A DNA stretch of 64,000 nt from Allocatelliglobosispora scoriae (GCF_014204945.1 NZ_JACHMN010000001.1:620001-684000), one strand, 5' to 3'; numbered from the stretch's first letter, positions 9,585-18,290 are shown. Notes: a model not told the origin generated them from the letters alone. Made by a program: numbers and translations.

Positions 9585-10694
9585 ATGAGCACGACCGCCG
9601 ACATCGACGACTCGATCACCAAGCCCTGCCTGCACTGCGGCAAGCCCGTCGCCCAGCGCGCCGCCGCCGGACGCCCGTTCCGCTACTGCCGCGACAACGA
9701 CGGCGAATGCCAGCGCGCCTCCCGCAACTCCCGCATGCGCCAGCGCAACTCCCCCGGCCTCGCCGGGCAGGTCGCCAAGGCCTTCGAGCTCGTCGACCGC
9801 CTCGACCAGGTCGTCGAGACCCTCACCGACGCCCTCGACGCCGACCTCTCCCCCGCCGGCGTCGACCGGCAGGTCGCCGAGGCCCGCGCCGCCGCCGCCA
9901 ACGAGATCGCCGGAGCCCACGCCGAGCGCGACGACGCCCGCCACGCCGCCGAGACCGCGCTGGCCGGCATGCGCCGCGCCGAGGCCGAAGCCACGCTCGC
10001 CCGCCAGACCGCGGACCTGGCCCGTGCGGCCGAGGAGTCCGCACGCGAGGAGACGCAGCGCACGGCCGAGGAGTCCACGGCCACGATCGCGGGGGTACGC
10101 CAGGAAGCCGACCACGAGATCCGCACCGCCCGTGCCGCCGCCGAGCAAGCGGTCGCCGAGGCCCGCGCCGCCGCCGCCACCGAGGTCGAGACCACCCGGA
10201 CCGACGCCGCCACCAGGATCGACGCCGCCGAAGCCGCCACCGCCACCGCCACGCAGGCCACCGCCGCCGCCCTCGCCGAACGGGACCGGGCCGCCTCCGC
10301 GCTCGCCGCCGCCGAAGCGCTGCGCGCCGACGCCCTCGCCGAGCGCGACACCGTCCGCGCCGAAGCCGCCGCCGTCCGCGCCGACCTCAACACCGCCCGG
10401 GGCGAGGCTGCCGCCGCGCACACCCGCGCCGAGTCCCTGGCAGCCCGGCTGGCGACCGTCGAGGGCGAGCTCGCCACCTCCCGCGACGCCCGCGCCGCCG
10501 CCGACCTGCAGGTCGCCCAGATCGCGGCACAGCTCGCCGCGGTCATCGCCGAACGCGACGCCGCCCGCCGGGACGCCGCCGCCGCGACGGCTCAGTCGGC
10601 GCAGCTCGCCGACCAGGTCAGCCAGCTCGTCACCGCCGTCTCCCGTCTCGGCGCCGCCCCCGCCCACCCCACCGAGACCCCCCAACCCGCGTAG
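9585..10694 (+). CDS. Zinc-finger plus long coiled-coil protein (KfrA-like architecture)
   Basis: The 369-residue protein opens with a C4 zinc-binding-like motif (Cys15, Cys18, Cys35, Cys42). An almost unbroken Ala/Glu/Arg-rich coiled coil follows from about residue 90 to 345, ending in a proline-rich tail. The architecture (small N-terminal nucleic-acid-binding-like head, long alanine-rich coiled coil) recalls plasmid KfrA-type and nucleoid-associated proteins, but no specific family was recognised. It begins 10 bases after the fusion gene, so kinase, phosphatase fusion and this protein may form one operon. The gene ends before a very strong hairpin. The start ATG at 9585 follows the stop of the previous gene closely. 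Confidence 0.75.
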   Translation: MSTTADIDDSITKPCLHCGKPVAQRAAAGRPFRYCRDNDGECQRASRNSRMRQRNSPGLAGQVAKAFELVDRLDQVVETLTDALDADLSPAGVDRQVAEARAAAANEIAGAHAERDDARHAAETALAGMRRAEAEATLARQTADLARAAEESAREETQRTAEESTATIAGVRQEADHEIRTARAAAEQAVAEARAAAATEVETTRTDAATRIDAAEAATATATQATAAALAERDRAASALAAAEALRADALAERDTVRAEAAAVRADLNTARGEAAAAHTRAESLAARLATVEGELATSRDARAAADLQVAQIAAQLAAVIAERDAARRDAAAATAQSAQLADQVSQLVTAVSRLGAAPAHPTETPQPA

Positions 10695-10747
10695 CCCCGA
10701 CCCGCGCAGCCACCGACCGGCGCTGGCAGCGCGCCCTGATCGCCGCC

Positions 10748-10820
10748 AAGATCGTCGTAACTCTTGAAGAGTTGGTCCTAAATGGTTTAGGACCAACTCT
10801 TCAAGAGTTGCGACGATCTT
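10748..10820. repeat. Long near-perfect inverted repeat (35-bp arms) between convergent genes
   Basis: Arms 10748-10782 and 10786-10820 pair at 34 of 35 positions around a 3-base loop (TGG). Each arm contains a smaller odd-centred palindrome, AACTCTT-x-AAGAGTT. The element lies between two convergent genes and can act as a bidirectional terminator. A partial copy of its right arm occurs at 14562-14587, so it is probably a dispersed intergenic repeat family. Confidence 0.85.
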
Positions 10821-10823
10821 GGC

Positions 10824-11807
10824 TCAGCGCAGCAGGTCGACCCAGCGGTCCAGGCTGGACATCGTGTGGGTCAGCGCTCCGGCCAGGTGCACCGCGTCGC
10901 GGTCGGCGGCGGCTCGGCGAACCGCGTCGCCGCCACGGTGCCCAGCCGCCACCCACAGGGAGTACGCCGCCATCGCCACCTGCGACCACACGAGACCTGC
11001 GAAGGCACTGTGGTCGGCGGACCCGATCGGGCCGTCGGCCTCGGCGTACCCGGCGAGGAGAGCACGCAGCGACGGCTCGGACGGCTCGGCGAGGTCGGCG
11101 GCCTGCGCGGACCGGACCGCCACGGCGACCGCCTCCCACCACGGCACCTCCGGACCCGCGTAGTCGAAGTCCAGCAGCCGCAGCCCCGCCGACGTGCGCA
11201 GGATGTTGCGTCCGGAGAGGTCCCGGTGCATCAGCCGGGCCTCGACCGGTCCCACCAGCGCGGCCTGGACCAGCGCCGTCGCCTCGGCGATCACCGGGAC
11301 GGCCGCACGCAGCACCGGAGCGCAGGCGAGACCGGCCCGGGCGGCATCGTCCAGCCACGGTGCCCAATCATGCGCCGGGTAGAGCGGCCGGGACGGGTCG
11401 TCGCGCACGTCGCCGGGGAGGCCCAGCCGCGCCAGCCTGGCGACCGTCACGCCCAACCACGTCGCTGTCCTGATGTCGAAAGGCGGTCTGGGATGCACGC
11501 CGGTCAGGAGTTCGCTGACCCGGAACCACTGGTCGCCGAAGCGCGCCCAGTAGCCTGCCGTCTCATGACCGGACGGCGGCTCGACGGGCAGGGCGATCTC
11601 CAGACCGGCGGCGAGCGCGGCGCTCTCGACCCGACCGGTCATGCGCATCGCGTCGAGCCGCCAGGACGGCGGCGACTGCTCGGTCTTGACGACGAAGGAG
11701 CCGTTGCCCGCCGAGACGGCGACCACCTCGGCGCCCTTGAGCTGTCGCGGTGCCGCGACGAGTGATCCGATGCGGAACGCCGCCGCGATCTCCCCCAGTG
11801 TGTCCAC
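10824..11807 (-). CDS. APH-family phosphotransferase
   Basis: This kinase-like protein has about 327 residues. The Brenner motif is LMHRDLSGRNILR, followed by LRLLDFDYAGPEVPWWEAVAVAV (metal-binding DFD in place of DxD). An N-lobe strand SFVVKTEQSP probably supplies the ATP-binding lysine. GTG 11807 is the best start; a longer frame extends upstream to 11960 but without domain content. It is divergent from the propeller lipoprotein (63 bases apart) and convergent with the coiled-coil gene. It is not closely similar to the other APH-like kinase at 7.4 kb. The substrate is unknown. Confidence 0.85.
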   Translation of the reverse strand: MDTLGEIAAAFRIGSLVAAPRQLKGAEVVAVSAGNGSFVVKTEQSPPSWRLDAMRMTGRVESAALAAGLEIALPVEPPSGHETAGYWARFGDQWFRVSELLTGVHPRPPFDIRTATWLGVTVARLARLGLPGDVRDDPSRPLYPAHDWAPWLDDAARAGLACAPVLRAAVPVIAEATALVQAALVGPVEARLMHRDLSGRNILRTSAGLRLLDFDYAGPEVPWWEAVAVAVRSAQAADLAEPSEPSLRALLAGYAEADGPIGSADHSAFAGLVWSQVAMAAYSLWVAAGHRGGDAVRRAAADRDAVHLAGALTHTMSSLDRWVDLLR

Positions 11808-11869
11808 GTGTCCAGCATGGTACGGGTAGCGGGACAGCGCCGTTGCCTGTGGAAATCTATTGTGGCCGG

Positions 11870-13030
11870 ATGAGCCCCGGAGCACGGTCGAGATCGTACG
11901 CGTCGGCTGGCGCCGTCGCGCTGTGCATCGCGCTGCTTGTCGGCGGCTGCACCGCGACACCCGCCGCCCAGCCCTCAGCCGCCCGACCGTCGCCGGGGCA
12001 GAGTGGCGCCCCGGCCGCGACCCAGCAGACCGTGGCCTTGCCGGTGGCTCGGTTAGCCGTCAAGCAGCACAATGTCGGTCACCTGTCGCTCTCGGGTGAT
12101 CGGCTGGCGTTCACCTCCAGTGGCGAGGTGTGGCGGCACGGCACCGCCGACCGGGTGATGGTGATGGACCTCGTGTCCGGCAAGCGGCGGACCGTCGCCC
12201 GGACGGGATACCCGAACGGGATGATCGTCAGCCTGGCCGCGACCGGCGACCATGTCGTCTGGACCGAGCAGGTCAGGCCGGGCGACCCCGACCGCGGCTT
12301 CGCCGTCCCCTGGCGGATGCACCTGACCAACGTCGTGACCGGCACCGATCTGGTGATCGAGCAGAGTCCGAAGGACTCCCCGCCGCCCCAGCCGGTGGTG
12401 GCCCGGGACGGGCTGGTGGTCTGGGAAGGACAGGTGGTCTGGGACGACAACCAGGAGGCGGGTCGGACGGTCCACGCCTACTCGATCGCGGATCGGCGCC
12501 GCACCGTGCTCACCCTGGGTGGAGCGGGAGCCGATGTCAGCCAGGGATGGTTCACCTACGGCACCCACTGGCTCGGTGAGGTCCACGCGGTCCCTGCCAC
12601 AGGCGGGCGAGCCGTTCGGCTGGACTCCCACGGCGGGGCCGTCAATCCGGCTGCGGCAGCGGGTCGGGTCGCCTGGTTCGAGGCCCAGCCCGCCCGCGAT
12701 TACGGCACGATCTGGACCGCCCGGCTGCCGGGGTCCGATGGCGTTGCTCGAGCGGCGGTGCAGGTGGGCGCATATGCGACGGCGGATCTCTGCGTACCGG
12801 GCGAGGGGTTCGTGGTCTTTCACGGCAGCGACGGCCTGGTCGCGCGGACGGTCGGTGACACGGCCGTCGGCGAGCGCCTGCTCCTCGTCGCCGAGCCGCG
12901 GGCGATGCTGTCCATGGGCGTGAGCAGCGATGGGGATCGTGTCGCCTGGGCCGAGGCCGAGCAGAACGACTGGGACGAAGTCCCGACGACCGAGCTCGTC
13001 GTAGCCGAGATCTCCACCGCGCACAGCTGA
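11870..13030 (+). CDS. TolB-like beta-propeller lipoprotein
   Basis: The 386-residue secreted lipoprotein has a signal peptide with lipobox LLVGGC (about residues 20-25). A Pro/Ala/Ser-rich linker follows, then repeated beta-strand units of the WD/TolB type such as HVVWTEQ, LVVWEGQVVWDD, RVAWFEAQ and RVAWAEAE. Such propellers usually bind peptides or cell-wall partners at the outer face of the membrane. ATG 11870 is used because it directly precedes the positively charged n-region; a longer frame upstream would bury the signal. It is followed by a compact hairpin terminator and converges on the CHAP gene. Confidence 0.8.
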   Translation: MSPGARSRSYASAGAVALCIALLVGGCTATPAAQPSAARPSPGQSGAPAATQQTVALPVARLAVKQHNVGHLSLSGDRLAFTSSGEVWRHGTADRVMVMDLVSGKRRTVARTGYPNGMIVSLAATGDHVVWTEQVRPGDPDRGFAVPWRMHLTNVVTGTDLVIEQSPKDSPPPQPVVARDGLVVWEGQVVWDDNQEAGRTVHAYSIADRRRTVLTLGGAGADVSQGWFTYGTHWLGEVHAVPATGGRAVRLDSHGGAVNPAAAAGRVAWFEAQPARDYGTIWTARLPGSDGVARAAVQVGAYATADLCVPGEGFVVFHGSDGLVARTVGDTAVGERLLLVAEPRAMLSMGVSSDGDRVAWAEAEQNDWDEVPTTELVVAEISTAHS

Positions 13031-13040
13031 CGGAGCTCCG

Positions 13041-13061
13041 CGGCCGGTCGGCGACCGGCCG
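13041..13061. terminator. Hairpin terminator between convergent genes
   Basis: CGGCCGGTC-GGC-GACCGGCCG is a perfect 9-bp stem with a 3-base loop, 10 bases after the lipoprotein stop codon. It could serve both strands. Confidence 0.7.
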
Positions 13062-13121
13062 TCCACCCTGGCCGAGCCGGGTGAACGGCCGCACACCCCC
13101 TAAGGCATCCTAGGACAGTGA

Positions 13122-13577
13122 TTACCGGTGGAAGAACGCCGCCGTCGACCAGGCGGACGAGCTCACCCAGTCGGTGACGTTGTTGCAGCCGTTGTGGGTG
13201 AATTGCGGGGTCCCCCGCTGGTGGGCGCCCCGGAACGTCATGGCCAGACCCTGACTGCTGCCGTAGATCGCCTGCACGATCGCGATGTGGCCGACCTGCG
13301 GCTCCTCGGTGCGGTCCCAGACCGCGATGTCGCCGACGCGGACGGTGGTGACGGACATCTTGGTGAAGCCTTCCTGCGGGAGGTAGGTCTCCCACAGGAA
13401 GGCGTCGCCGATGTGCGTCAGGGCGTACCGGGTCTTGACGTACTTCACGCATTCGCAGTAGGCCCCGTCCGCGGCCTGGGCAGGTACGACGGGCGCCACC
13501 GTCGTCAGGGTGTTGACGGCGGCGACCACCGCGAGGAGCAGTCCCCACCGCCGGACGGCGTTTCTATTTATTCTCAT
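13122..13577 (-). CDS. Secreted CHAP-domain protein
   Basis: The 151-residue protein has a clear Sec signal peptide (MRINRNAVRRWGLLLAVVAA..., cleavage near AQA-A at about 36). The CHAP cysteine motif is YCECVKYV (Cys43 likely catalytic), and the catalytic histidine lies in VGHIAIV (His97). CHAP enzymes are cell-wall amidases or endopeptidases, so a role in peptidoglycan turnover or killing is likely. It has no separate wall-binding domain. It converges on the propeller lipoprotein gene. The short upstream sequence is unusually AT-rich (TTTCTATTTATTCTCATT), which fits a promoter. Confidence 0.85.
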   Translation of the reverse strand: MRINRNAVRRWGLLLAVVAAVNTLTTVAPVVPAQAADGAYCECVKYVKTRYALTHIGDAFLWETYLPQEGFTKMSVTTVRVGDIAVWDRTEEPQVGHIAIVQAIYGSSQGLAMTFRGAHQRGTPQFTHNGCNNVTDWVSSSAWSTAAFFHR

Positions 13578-13811
13578 TCGTCGATGCTATGGATTCCCTG
13601 CCGCGGGATCAGCGCCCATTTCTGCACCTGAACCGCCGCAGCAGGTGGGCGGCGCTCACACCGGCCCGTCGACATTTCCGTCATGCCCGTCCGGAGCGGC
13701 GCCACCGGCCGCCGATACCCGTGGTGGACTCTCGTCAGCATGATCGATCAGGACGGGTGCTGTCGGCCCGGGCTCCGCCGATTCCGACCGCAGGGGCTCT
13801 AGCCTGCACAG

Positions 13812-14558
13812 ATGGGTGTAGGGCGGCGGGACGTACTGAAGGCCGGCGCGGCAGGCGCCATGGTGCTCGGCGTCGGCGCGTGCGCTCCCCCGCCGACAGC
13901 GGCGACGGTGACCTCACCGACCACACCCGCGCCGGTGGTCGCGACGACCACGGCTCCGGTGGTCGGCGAGGTCCGCCACGGGCCGCGCGACCGCGCGCAG
14001 GTCGCGCTCACCTTCCACGGGCAGGGCGACCCGGGCCAGGTCGGCCGCCTGCTGGCCGTCCTCGCGGCGAGTGGTACGCGAACGACGGTCCTCGCCGTCG
14101 GCTCCTGGCTGGACGAGCAGCCGGAAAGCGCCGCCCGGGTCCTCGCCGGCGGTCACGAGCTGGGCAACCACACCCAGAACCACCTGGCGATCACCGAACT
14201 GGATGCCGGTGCCGCCTACGCCGAGATCGCCGCCTGCGCCCGGCGGCTGCGGACGCTGACCGGATCGATCGGTGCCTGGTTCCGGCCGTCGCAGACGCCG
14301 ACCGCCACCCCGCTGATCCTGGCGCAGGCGAAGCGGGCGGGCTACCCGGCCTGCCTCTCCTATGATGTGGACTCGCTCGACTACACCGATCCCCCGCCCG
14401 CGCAGGTGGTCGGGACGGTGCTGGAGCTCGCCCGGCCCGGCTCGATCATCAGCCTCCACTTCGGACACGAGACGACGGTCGAGGCGATGCCGGGCATCCT
14501 GGCCGGGCTGGCCGGACGCGGGCTGCGGCCGGTGACCGCGAGCGAGCTGTTCGCCTGA
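13812..14558 (+). CDS. Polysaccharide deacetylase (NodB-fold) lipoprotein with altered motif 1
   Basis: The 248-residue protein has a Tat-like RRDVLKAGAAGAMVLGVGAC N-terminus with a lipobox cysteine (Cys24) and a Thr/Pro linker. A NodB homology domain follows: motif 1 VALTFHGQGDP (68-73), motif 2 HELGNHTQNH with the metal histidines (about 120 and 124), motif 3 WFRPSQ, motif 4 YDVDSLDY and motif 5 SLHFGH. In active enzymes motif 1 reads TFDDG and supplies the catalytic base and a metal ligand; here it is TFHGQG. It may bind metal differently or be non-catalytic. It probably acts on extracellular glycans near the membrane. Confidence 0.85.
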   Translation: MGVGRRDVLKAGAAGAMVLGVGACAPPPTAATVTSPTTPAPVVATTTAPVVGEVRHGPRDRAQVALTFHGQGDPGQVGRLLAVLAASGTRTTVLAVGSWLDEQPESAARVLAGGHELGNHTQNHLAITELDAGAAYAEIAACARRLRTLTGSIGAWFRPSQTPTATPLILAQAKRAGYPACLSYDVDSLDYTDPPPAQVVGTVLELARPGSIISLHFGHETTVEAMPGILAGLAGRGLRPVTASELFA

Positions 14559-14561
14559 GAC

Positions 14562-14587
14562 CGACTCTTCAAGAGTTGCGGCGATCG
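14562..14587. repeat. Second, partial copy of the AACTCTTCAAGAGTT dispersed repeat
   Basis: This sequence starts four bases after the deacetylase stop. It matches the right arm of the 10.8-kb inverted repeat (ACTCTTCAAGAGTTGCG-CGATC) with only scattered differences, but no second arm follows. Its position at the 3' end of a gene is like that of the first copy. Confidence 0.7.
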
Positions 14588-14718
14588 TGGGCGACGGATC
14601 GGCCAATCCTGCAACTGTGGGGATCCACGGGCGGGCGGGAGAAACCCCCGCACCAGAACATATCTACATTCGTCGCTGCAAATAGAGGCGTGAACGGCGG
14701 CGACGCGGAATTTCCCGG

Positions 14719-14768
14719 TTGACGGATGTTCCGGGCGGGTTTACCGTCGGTGCGGAAAGCGCTTTCCG
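14719..14768 (+). promoter_or_regulatory. Promoter with LacI-type operator for the pectate-lyase-like gene
   Basis: A -35-like TTGACG (14719-14724), a 17-base spacer and TACCGT (14742-14747) are followed by the 16-bp perfect palindrome CGGAAAGCGCTTTCCG (14753-14768). The palindrome has the CG-centred form used by LacI-family sugar repressors. It covers the expected transcription start, an ideal place for sugar-dependent repression. Confidence 0.7.
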
Positions 14769-14833
14769 AGGTCCTTTGTCGTCGCCCGAACGGCACGGTC
14801 CGCGCTCCGCTCCCGTCTCCCGAAAGGACACCC

Positions 14834-16645
14834 ATGAGATTGCTCGCGCTCTCTCACCGACGCCGCTTCGTCGCCGCGCTGGCGACAGCAGCGGCCGTGA
14901 CGGCGATGACCGTCGTCGCCGGCTCCGTCATGCTGACGCCCGCCAGCGCCGCCACCCTGTTCAGCGCCGACTTCGAATCCGGCTCCAGCGGCTGGTCGAA
15001 GTCCGGCGGCGACTGGACCCTCGTCGCCGACGGCTCGCAGACCTTCCAGCAGTCCAACACCGGCACCGACCGGGCCCGCCAGTTCGCGGGCAGCACCAGC
15101 TGGACCAATTACACGGTCCAGGCCCGCGTCAAGCCGCTCGGCTTCGGCTCCGGCGGCGTCTCCGCCCTGGTGGCCCGGTCCAACGGCGCCACCACGATGT
15201 ACCGCCTCGCGCTGACCGGCGCCAACCGGGTCGAGCTGCAGTACATGAACGGCTCCACGATCACCGTCCTGGCCGGAGTGTCCCGGACCGTCGCCACCGG
15301 CACCTGGTACACGCTGCGCATCACCGCCAGCGGGTCCTCGATCAGCGGCTACATCGACGGCACTCTCATCGGCACCGCCACCAACAGCGCGATCAGCGCC
15401 GGGCGGATCGGCCTGTTCACCGGCTACGCCAGCGCTCGCTTCGACGACGTCCTGGTCACCGACAGCACCACCACCCCGCCCAGCAGCCCGGCACCGTCGG
15501 CGAGTTCCTCCACGCCGACGAGCCCGTCGCCGTCGCCCAGCAGCGCGTCGCCGTCGCCGAGCACCAGCCAGCCGCCGTCCAGCGCGCTCTACGTGGCACC
15601 GAACGGTGTCGCGGGTGCCGCCGGGACGATCACGAACCCGACGACGCTCGCCTCGGCGATCACCCGCGTCACCGCGGGCGGGACGATCTTCATGCGCGGC
15701 GGGACCTACAGCTTCTCCTCGACGGTCACCATCGAGACCGGCAACAACGGCACGTCGAGCGCCCGCAAGAAGCTCACGGCGTACCAGAGTGAGATCCCGA
15801 TTTTGAACTTCTCGGCGCAAGCCGAGGACCCGGCCAACCGCGGGCTCGCGGTGAACGGCAACTACTGGCACGTCTACGGCCTGATCGTCGAGCGCGCCGG
15901 TGACAACGGCATCTTCGTCAGCGGCAGCAACAACATCCTCGAGCGCACCATCACGCGCTACAACCGCGACACCGGCCTGCAGCTGTCCCGGACGCTCTCC
16001 ACCACCCCGAAGGCGGACTGGCCGGCCAACAACCTGATCCTGAGCGCGGAGTCGCACGACAACGCCGACTCCGACGGTGAGGACGCGGACGGCTTCGCCG
16101 CGAAGCTCACCGTCGGCTCCGGCAACGTCTTCCGCTACGCCGTGTCGCACAACAACATCGACGACGGCTGGGACCTCTACACCAAGACCGACACCGGCGC
16201 GATCGGCGTGGTGACGATCGAGGACTCCCTCGCCTACAACAACGGCACCCTGAGCAACGGCGGCCAGGCGGGCGCCGGTGACCGCAACGGCTACAAGCTC
16301 GGCGGCGAGGACATCGCGGTCAACCACATCGTGCGCCGCAGCATCGCCTACAACAACGGCAAGCACGGGTTCACCTACAACAGCAACCCGGGCAGCATGA
16401 CGATCACGGACAACGTCAGCATCAACAACTCCGAGCGCAACTTCTCGTTCGACGCTGGCAGCTCGGTGTTCCGCGGCAACACGTCGTGCCGCAGCGGCAG
16501 CGGGACCAACGACCGGATCGTCGGCAACTCCGACTCGTCCAACCAGTTCTGGTCGGGGACGAACGGGAGCCGGTGCTCCGCGTATGCAGGTGCGCTGCAC
16601 TGGTCGTTCGCCTCGGACGGCCGGCTCGTGGTGACGTTCGGCTGA
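14834..16645 (+). CDS. Secreted right-handed beta-helix protein, probable pectate lyase (PL9-like), with N-terminal laminin/CBM-like domain
   Basis: The 603-residue protein has a signal peptide ending near ASA-A at about 40. An N-terminal beta-sandwich follows (about 41-210, LFSADFESGSSGWSKSGGDW ... RFDDVLVTDS), then a Ser/Pro/Thr linker (about 215-255) and a parallel beta-helix from about 256. Beta-helix features include LYVAPNGVAGAAG, GTIFMRGGTYSFS, ESHDNADSDGEDADGFAAKLTVGSGNVFRYAVSHNNIDDGWDLY. The Asp-rich stretch matches calcium-binding segments of family 9 pectate lyases. It probably degrades plant pectin outside the cell. ATG 14834 follows GAAAGGA. A LacI-type operator sits upstream, so induction by a pectin sugar is likely. 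Confidence 0.85.
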   Translation: MRLLALSHRRRFVAALATAAAVTAMTVVAGSVMLTPASAATLFSADFESGSSGWSKSGGDWTLVADGSQTFQQSNTGTDRARQFAGSTSWTNYTVQARVKPLGFGSGGVSALVARSNGATTMYRLALTGANRVELQYMNGSTITVLAGVSRTVATGTWYTLRITASGSSISGYIDGTLIGTATNSAISAGRIGLFTGYASARFDDVLVTDSTTTPPSSPAPSASSSTPTSPSPSPSSASPSPSTSQPPSSALYVAPNGVAGAAGTITNPTTLASAITRVTAGGTIFMRGGTYSFSSTVTIETGNNGTSSARKKLTAYQSEIPILNFSAQAEDPANRGLAVNGNYWHVYGLIVERAGDNGIFVSGSNNILERTITRYNRDTGLQLSRTLSTTPKADWPANNLILSAESHDNADSDGEDADGFAAKLTVGSGNVFRYAVSHNNIDDGWDLYTKTDTGAIGVVTIEDSLAYNNGTLSNGGQAGAGDRNGYKLGGEDIAVNHIVRRSIAYNNGKHGFTYNSNPGSMTITDNVSINNSERNFSFDAGSSVFRGNTSCRSGSGTNDRIVGNSDSSNQFWSGTNGSRCSAYAGALHWSFASDGRLVVTFG

Positions 16646-16733
16646 CCCGCCTCGGCGGCACCGGGACGGTTGGCGTCCATGCGCCAGGCGCAGGCCACAG
16701 CATGCCCACTGGCCTAATAGTGGCAATCTGATC

Positions 16734-16806
16734 GACCAAAGCGGAGTTCCTGGTCTCGAGGGTGTCTTGGAGTGACTCACCTCGATACCGGAACTCCGCT
16801 CTGGTC
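16734..16806. repeat. 73-bp inverted-repeat element (hairpin or MITE-like)
   Basis: GACCAAAGCGGAGTTCC at 16734-16750 pairs with 16790-16806 (one mismatch), and inner bases also pair (TCTCGAGG with CCTCGA). It lies between the convergent lyase-like gene and the LamG remnant. It may be a terminator for both or a small mobile-derived element. Confidence 0.6.
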
Positions 16807-16880
16807 TACCTGCGCTACACGCCGTCTTGACAACCAGCGCGCCGCCCTCACCGAGCGGCGTTGGGACTAGCGCAACGCGT

Positions 16881-18182
16881 TCACCGGCGACCCGAGTACA
16901 GCTGCGTCACGTGCTCGGCGCTGAGCTCGTAGCCGTATAGCCGGAAGTCGTCGATCAGTCCGTCGAACCGGGGGTCGCCCCAGCTCGTCCCGCCGATGAA
17001 GTTGGCCGTGGTGGTGTCTCCAACGCCCACGTTGCCGATGCCGATGGGAAAGTTGGTACGGGTGCCCTGGAGCACGCCGTTGAAGTAGATCTTGCCGGTG
17101 GAGCCGTTCATCGTGAACACCACATGGGTCCACTGGTTGAGCGGCAGGTCCCGGCCGGAGCCGAGCGTGAGGCGCTCCTGCGCCGGGTTTCCCGCCGCCT
17201 TGAAGGTGGCTCCGAAGCCGGTGGTTCCGCTGTTCGTGCCCGACTGGAGCAGGAAGAACGTGTCCGTGCTGCTGCCGATCTGCAGCAGCGGCACCCAGTT
17301 CGGGAGGGTGTCGGGACGCGCCCAGAAGGACACGGCGAACTGGTTGGCCAGTCCGGCCTGGATGTTGTCGGGCAGCCTGACCTGGTTGCCGGAGCTCGCG
17401 GCGCCGCCCGGCAGGTTCACCGCGCTACCGAACCGGCCGGCCGCCCAGGACGTCGTACCCTGCAGCGCGGCCGCACCGATCGACGCCTTCGCGCCCGAGT
17501 TCCCGGCGGCGGTGCCGGTGTTCTCGTTGAAGGTGTAGCGCACTGCGCTGCCCTCGTTGTACATCGCCGTCACCTGCGAAGCGTTCAGCGTCGACGAGGT
17601 GTACACCCGGACGTCGTCGATCAGCCCGTCGAACGGGGCGTCGCCGCAGCCGTTGCGGCCCAGCCAGTTGTTGGCCGTCGGGCCGATGCCGGTCATGGTG
17701 ACGGTCAGGTCGGAACGGCTCGCGATCGCCGCGCCGTTGAGGTACAGCGTGCCGGTCGAGCCCTGCCGGGTGAACGCGACGTGGTTCCACTGGTTGGCGA
17801 CCACGTCCCGGACGGGATTGGCGTACACCCGCTCCTCGGGACCGGTCTTCGCCTTGAAGCTGGCGGCGAGCCCGGTGTTGCCGCTGATCTGGGTCTGCAT
17901 CTGGATGTGGAAGTAGCTCCCGGCGCCGCCGAGCCCGTCACCGATGTGGAACATGCTGGTCCAGTTGCTCTTGGTATCGGGACGCACCCAGAACCCGACG
18001 GTGAAGTTCGCCGCGTTCTGCAGCAGGTTGTCCGGCAGGTCGACCGCGTTGGCGGTGCTGCCGCCGGGCAGGTTGACCGCTTTGCCGAGGATGCCGTTGG
18101 TGGACCAGCCGGTGGTCCCGGTCAGCACGGCCGAGCCTTCGTCGGCCACCAGGAGGACTTCTACACCTCCACCGTGAACCAC
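16881..18182 (-). pseudogene. LamG-domain secreted protein remnant (5' end lost)
   Basis: The frame encodes two tandem LamG/concanavalin-like repeats of about 205 residues. Repeat 1 runs from GSAVLTGTTGWSTN to AMYNEGSAVRYTFNENTG; repeat 2 runs from AALQGTTSWAAGRFG to LYGYELSAEHVTQLY. Each carries the LPGG, FWxRPDT, GLIDDVRVY/GLIDDFRLY signature. Secreted LamG proteins need a signal peptide, but this frame begins MVHGGGVEVLL with none, and repeat 1 lacks its leading YTFxEN strand. The missing part ends near 18150, where an unrelated plus-strand 3' end begins. The gene is therefore interpreted as truncated by a deletion or rearrangement. Confidence 0.7.
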
Positions 18183-18230
18183 GGGGCATCACCCACCTGG
18201 TGGTACTACGACCGCTGTTCCTACGTCTGA
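18153..18230 (+). pseudogene. 3' remnant of an unidentified plus-strand gene
   Basis: Twenty-five codons ending in TGA encode an aromatic-rich, one-cysteine C-terminus (EDFYTSTVNHG, then PTWWYYDRCSYV). They lie head-on against the truncated LamG frame. The composition looks like the end of a secreted enzyme or lectin, but no family was recognised. It has no start of its own. Together with the LamG truncation it marks a junction near 18150. Confidence 0.4.
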
Positions 18231-18290
18231 CCGGCCTGCCCGGGATCACGCCCGGCCGGGATGACGATGCTCCACGATCGGCGACGTAGC

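Noticed and set aside
10748-10820. An attachment site or origin made by the long inverted repeat
   Set aside because: There is no integrase, no repeat of the flanks and no iterons; the position between convergent genes fits a terminator or intergenic palindrome.
15480-15590. A short tandem repeat or CRISPR-like array
   Set aside because: It is the Ser/Pro/Thr linker of the lyase-like protein; codons vary and there are no spacers. No CRISPR array was found in the window.
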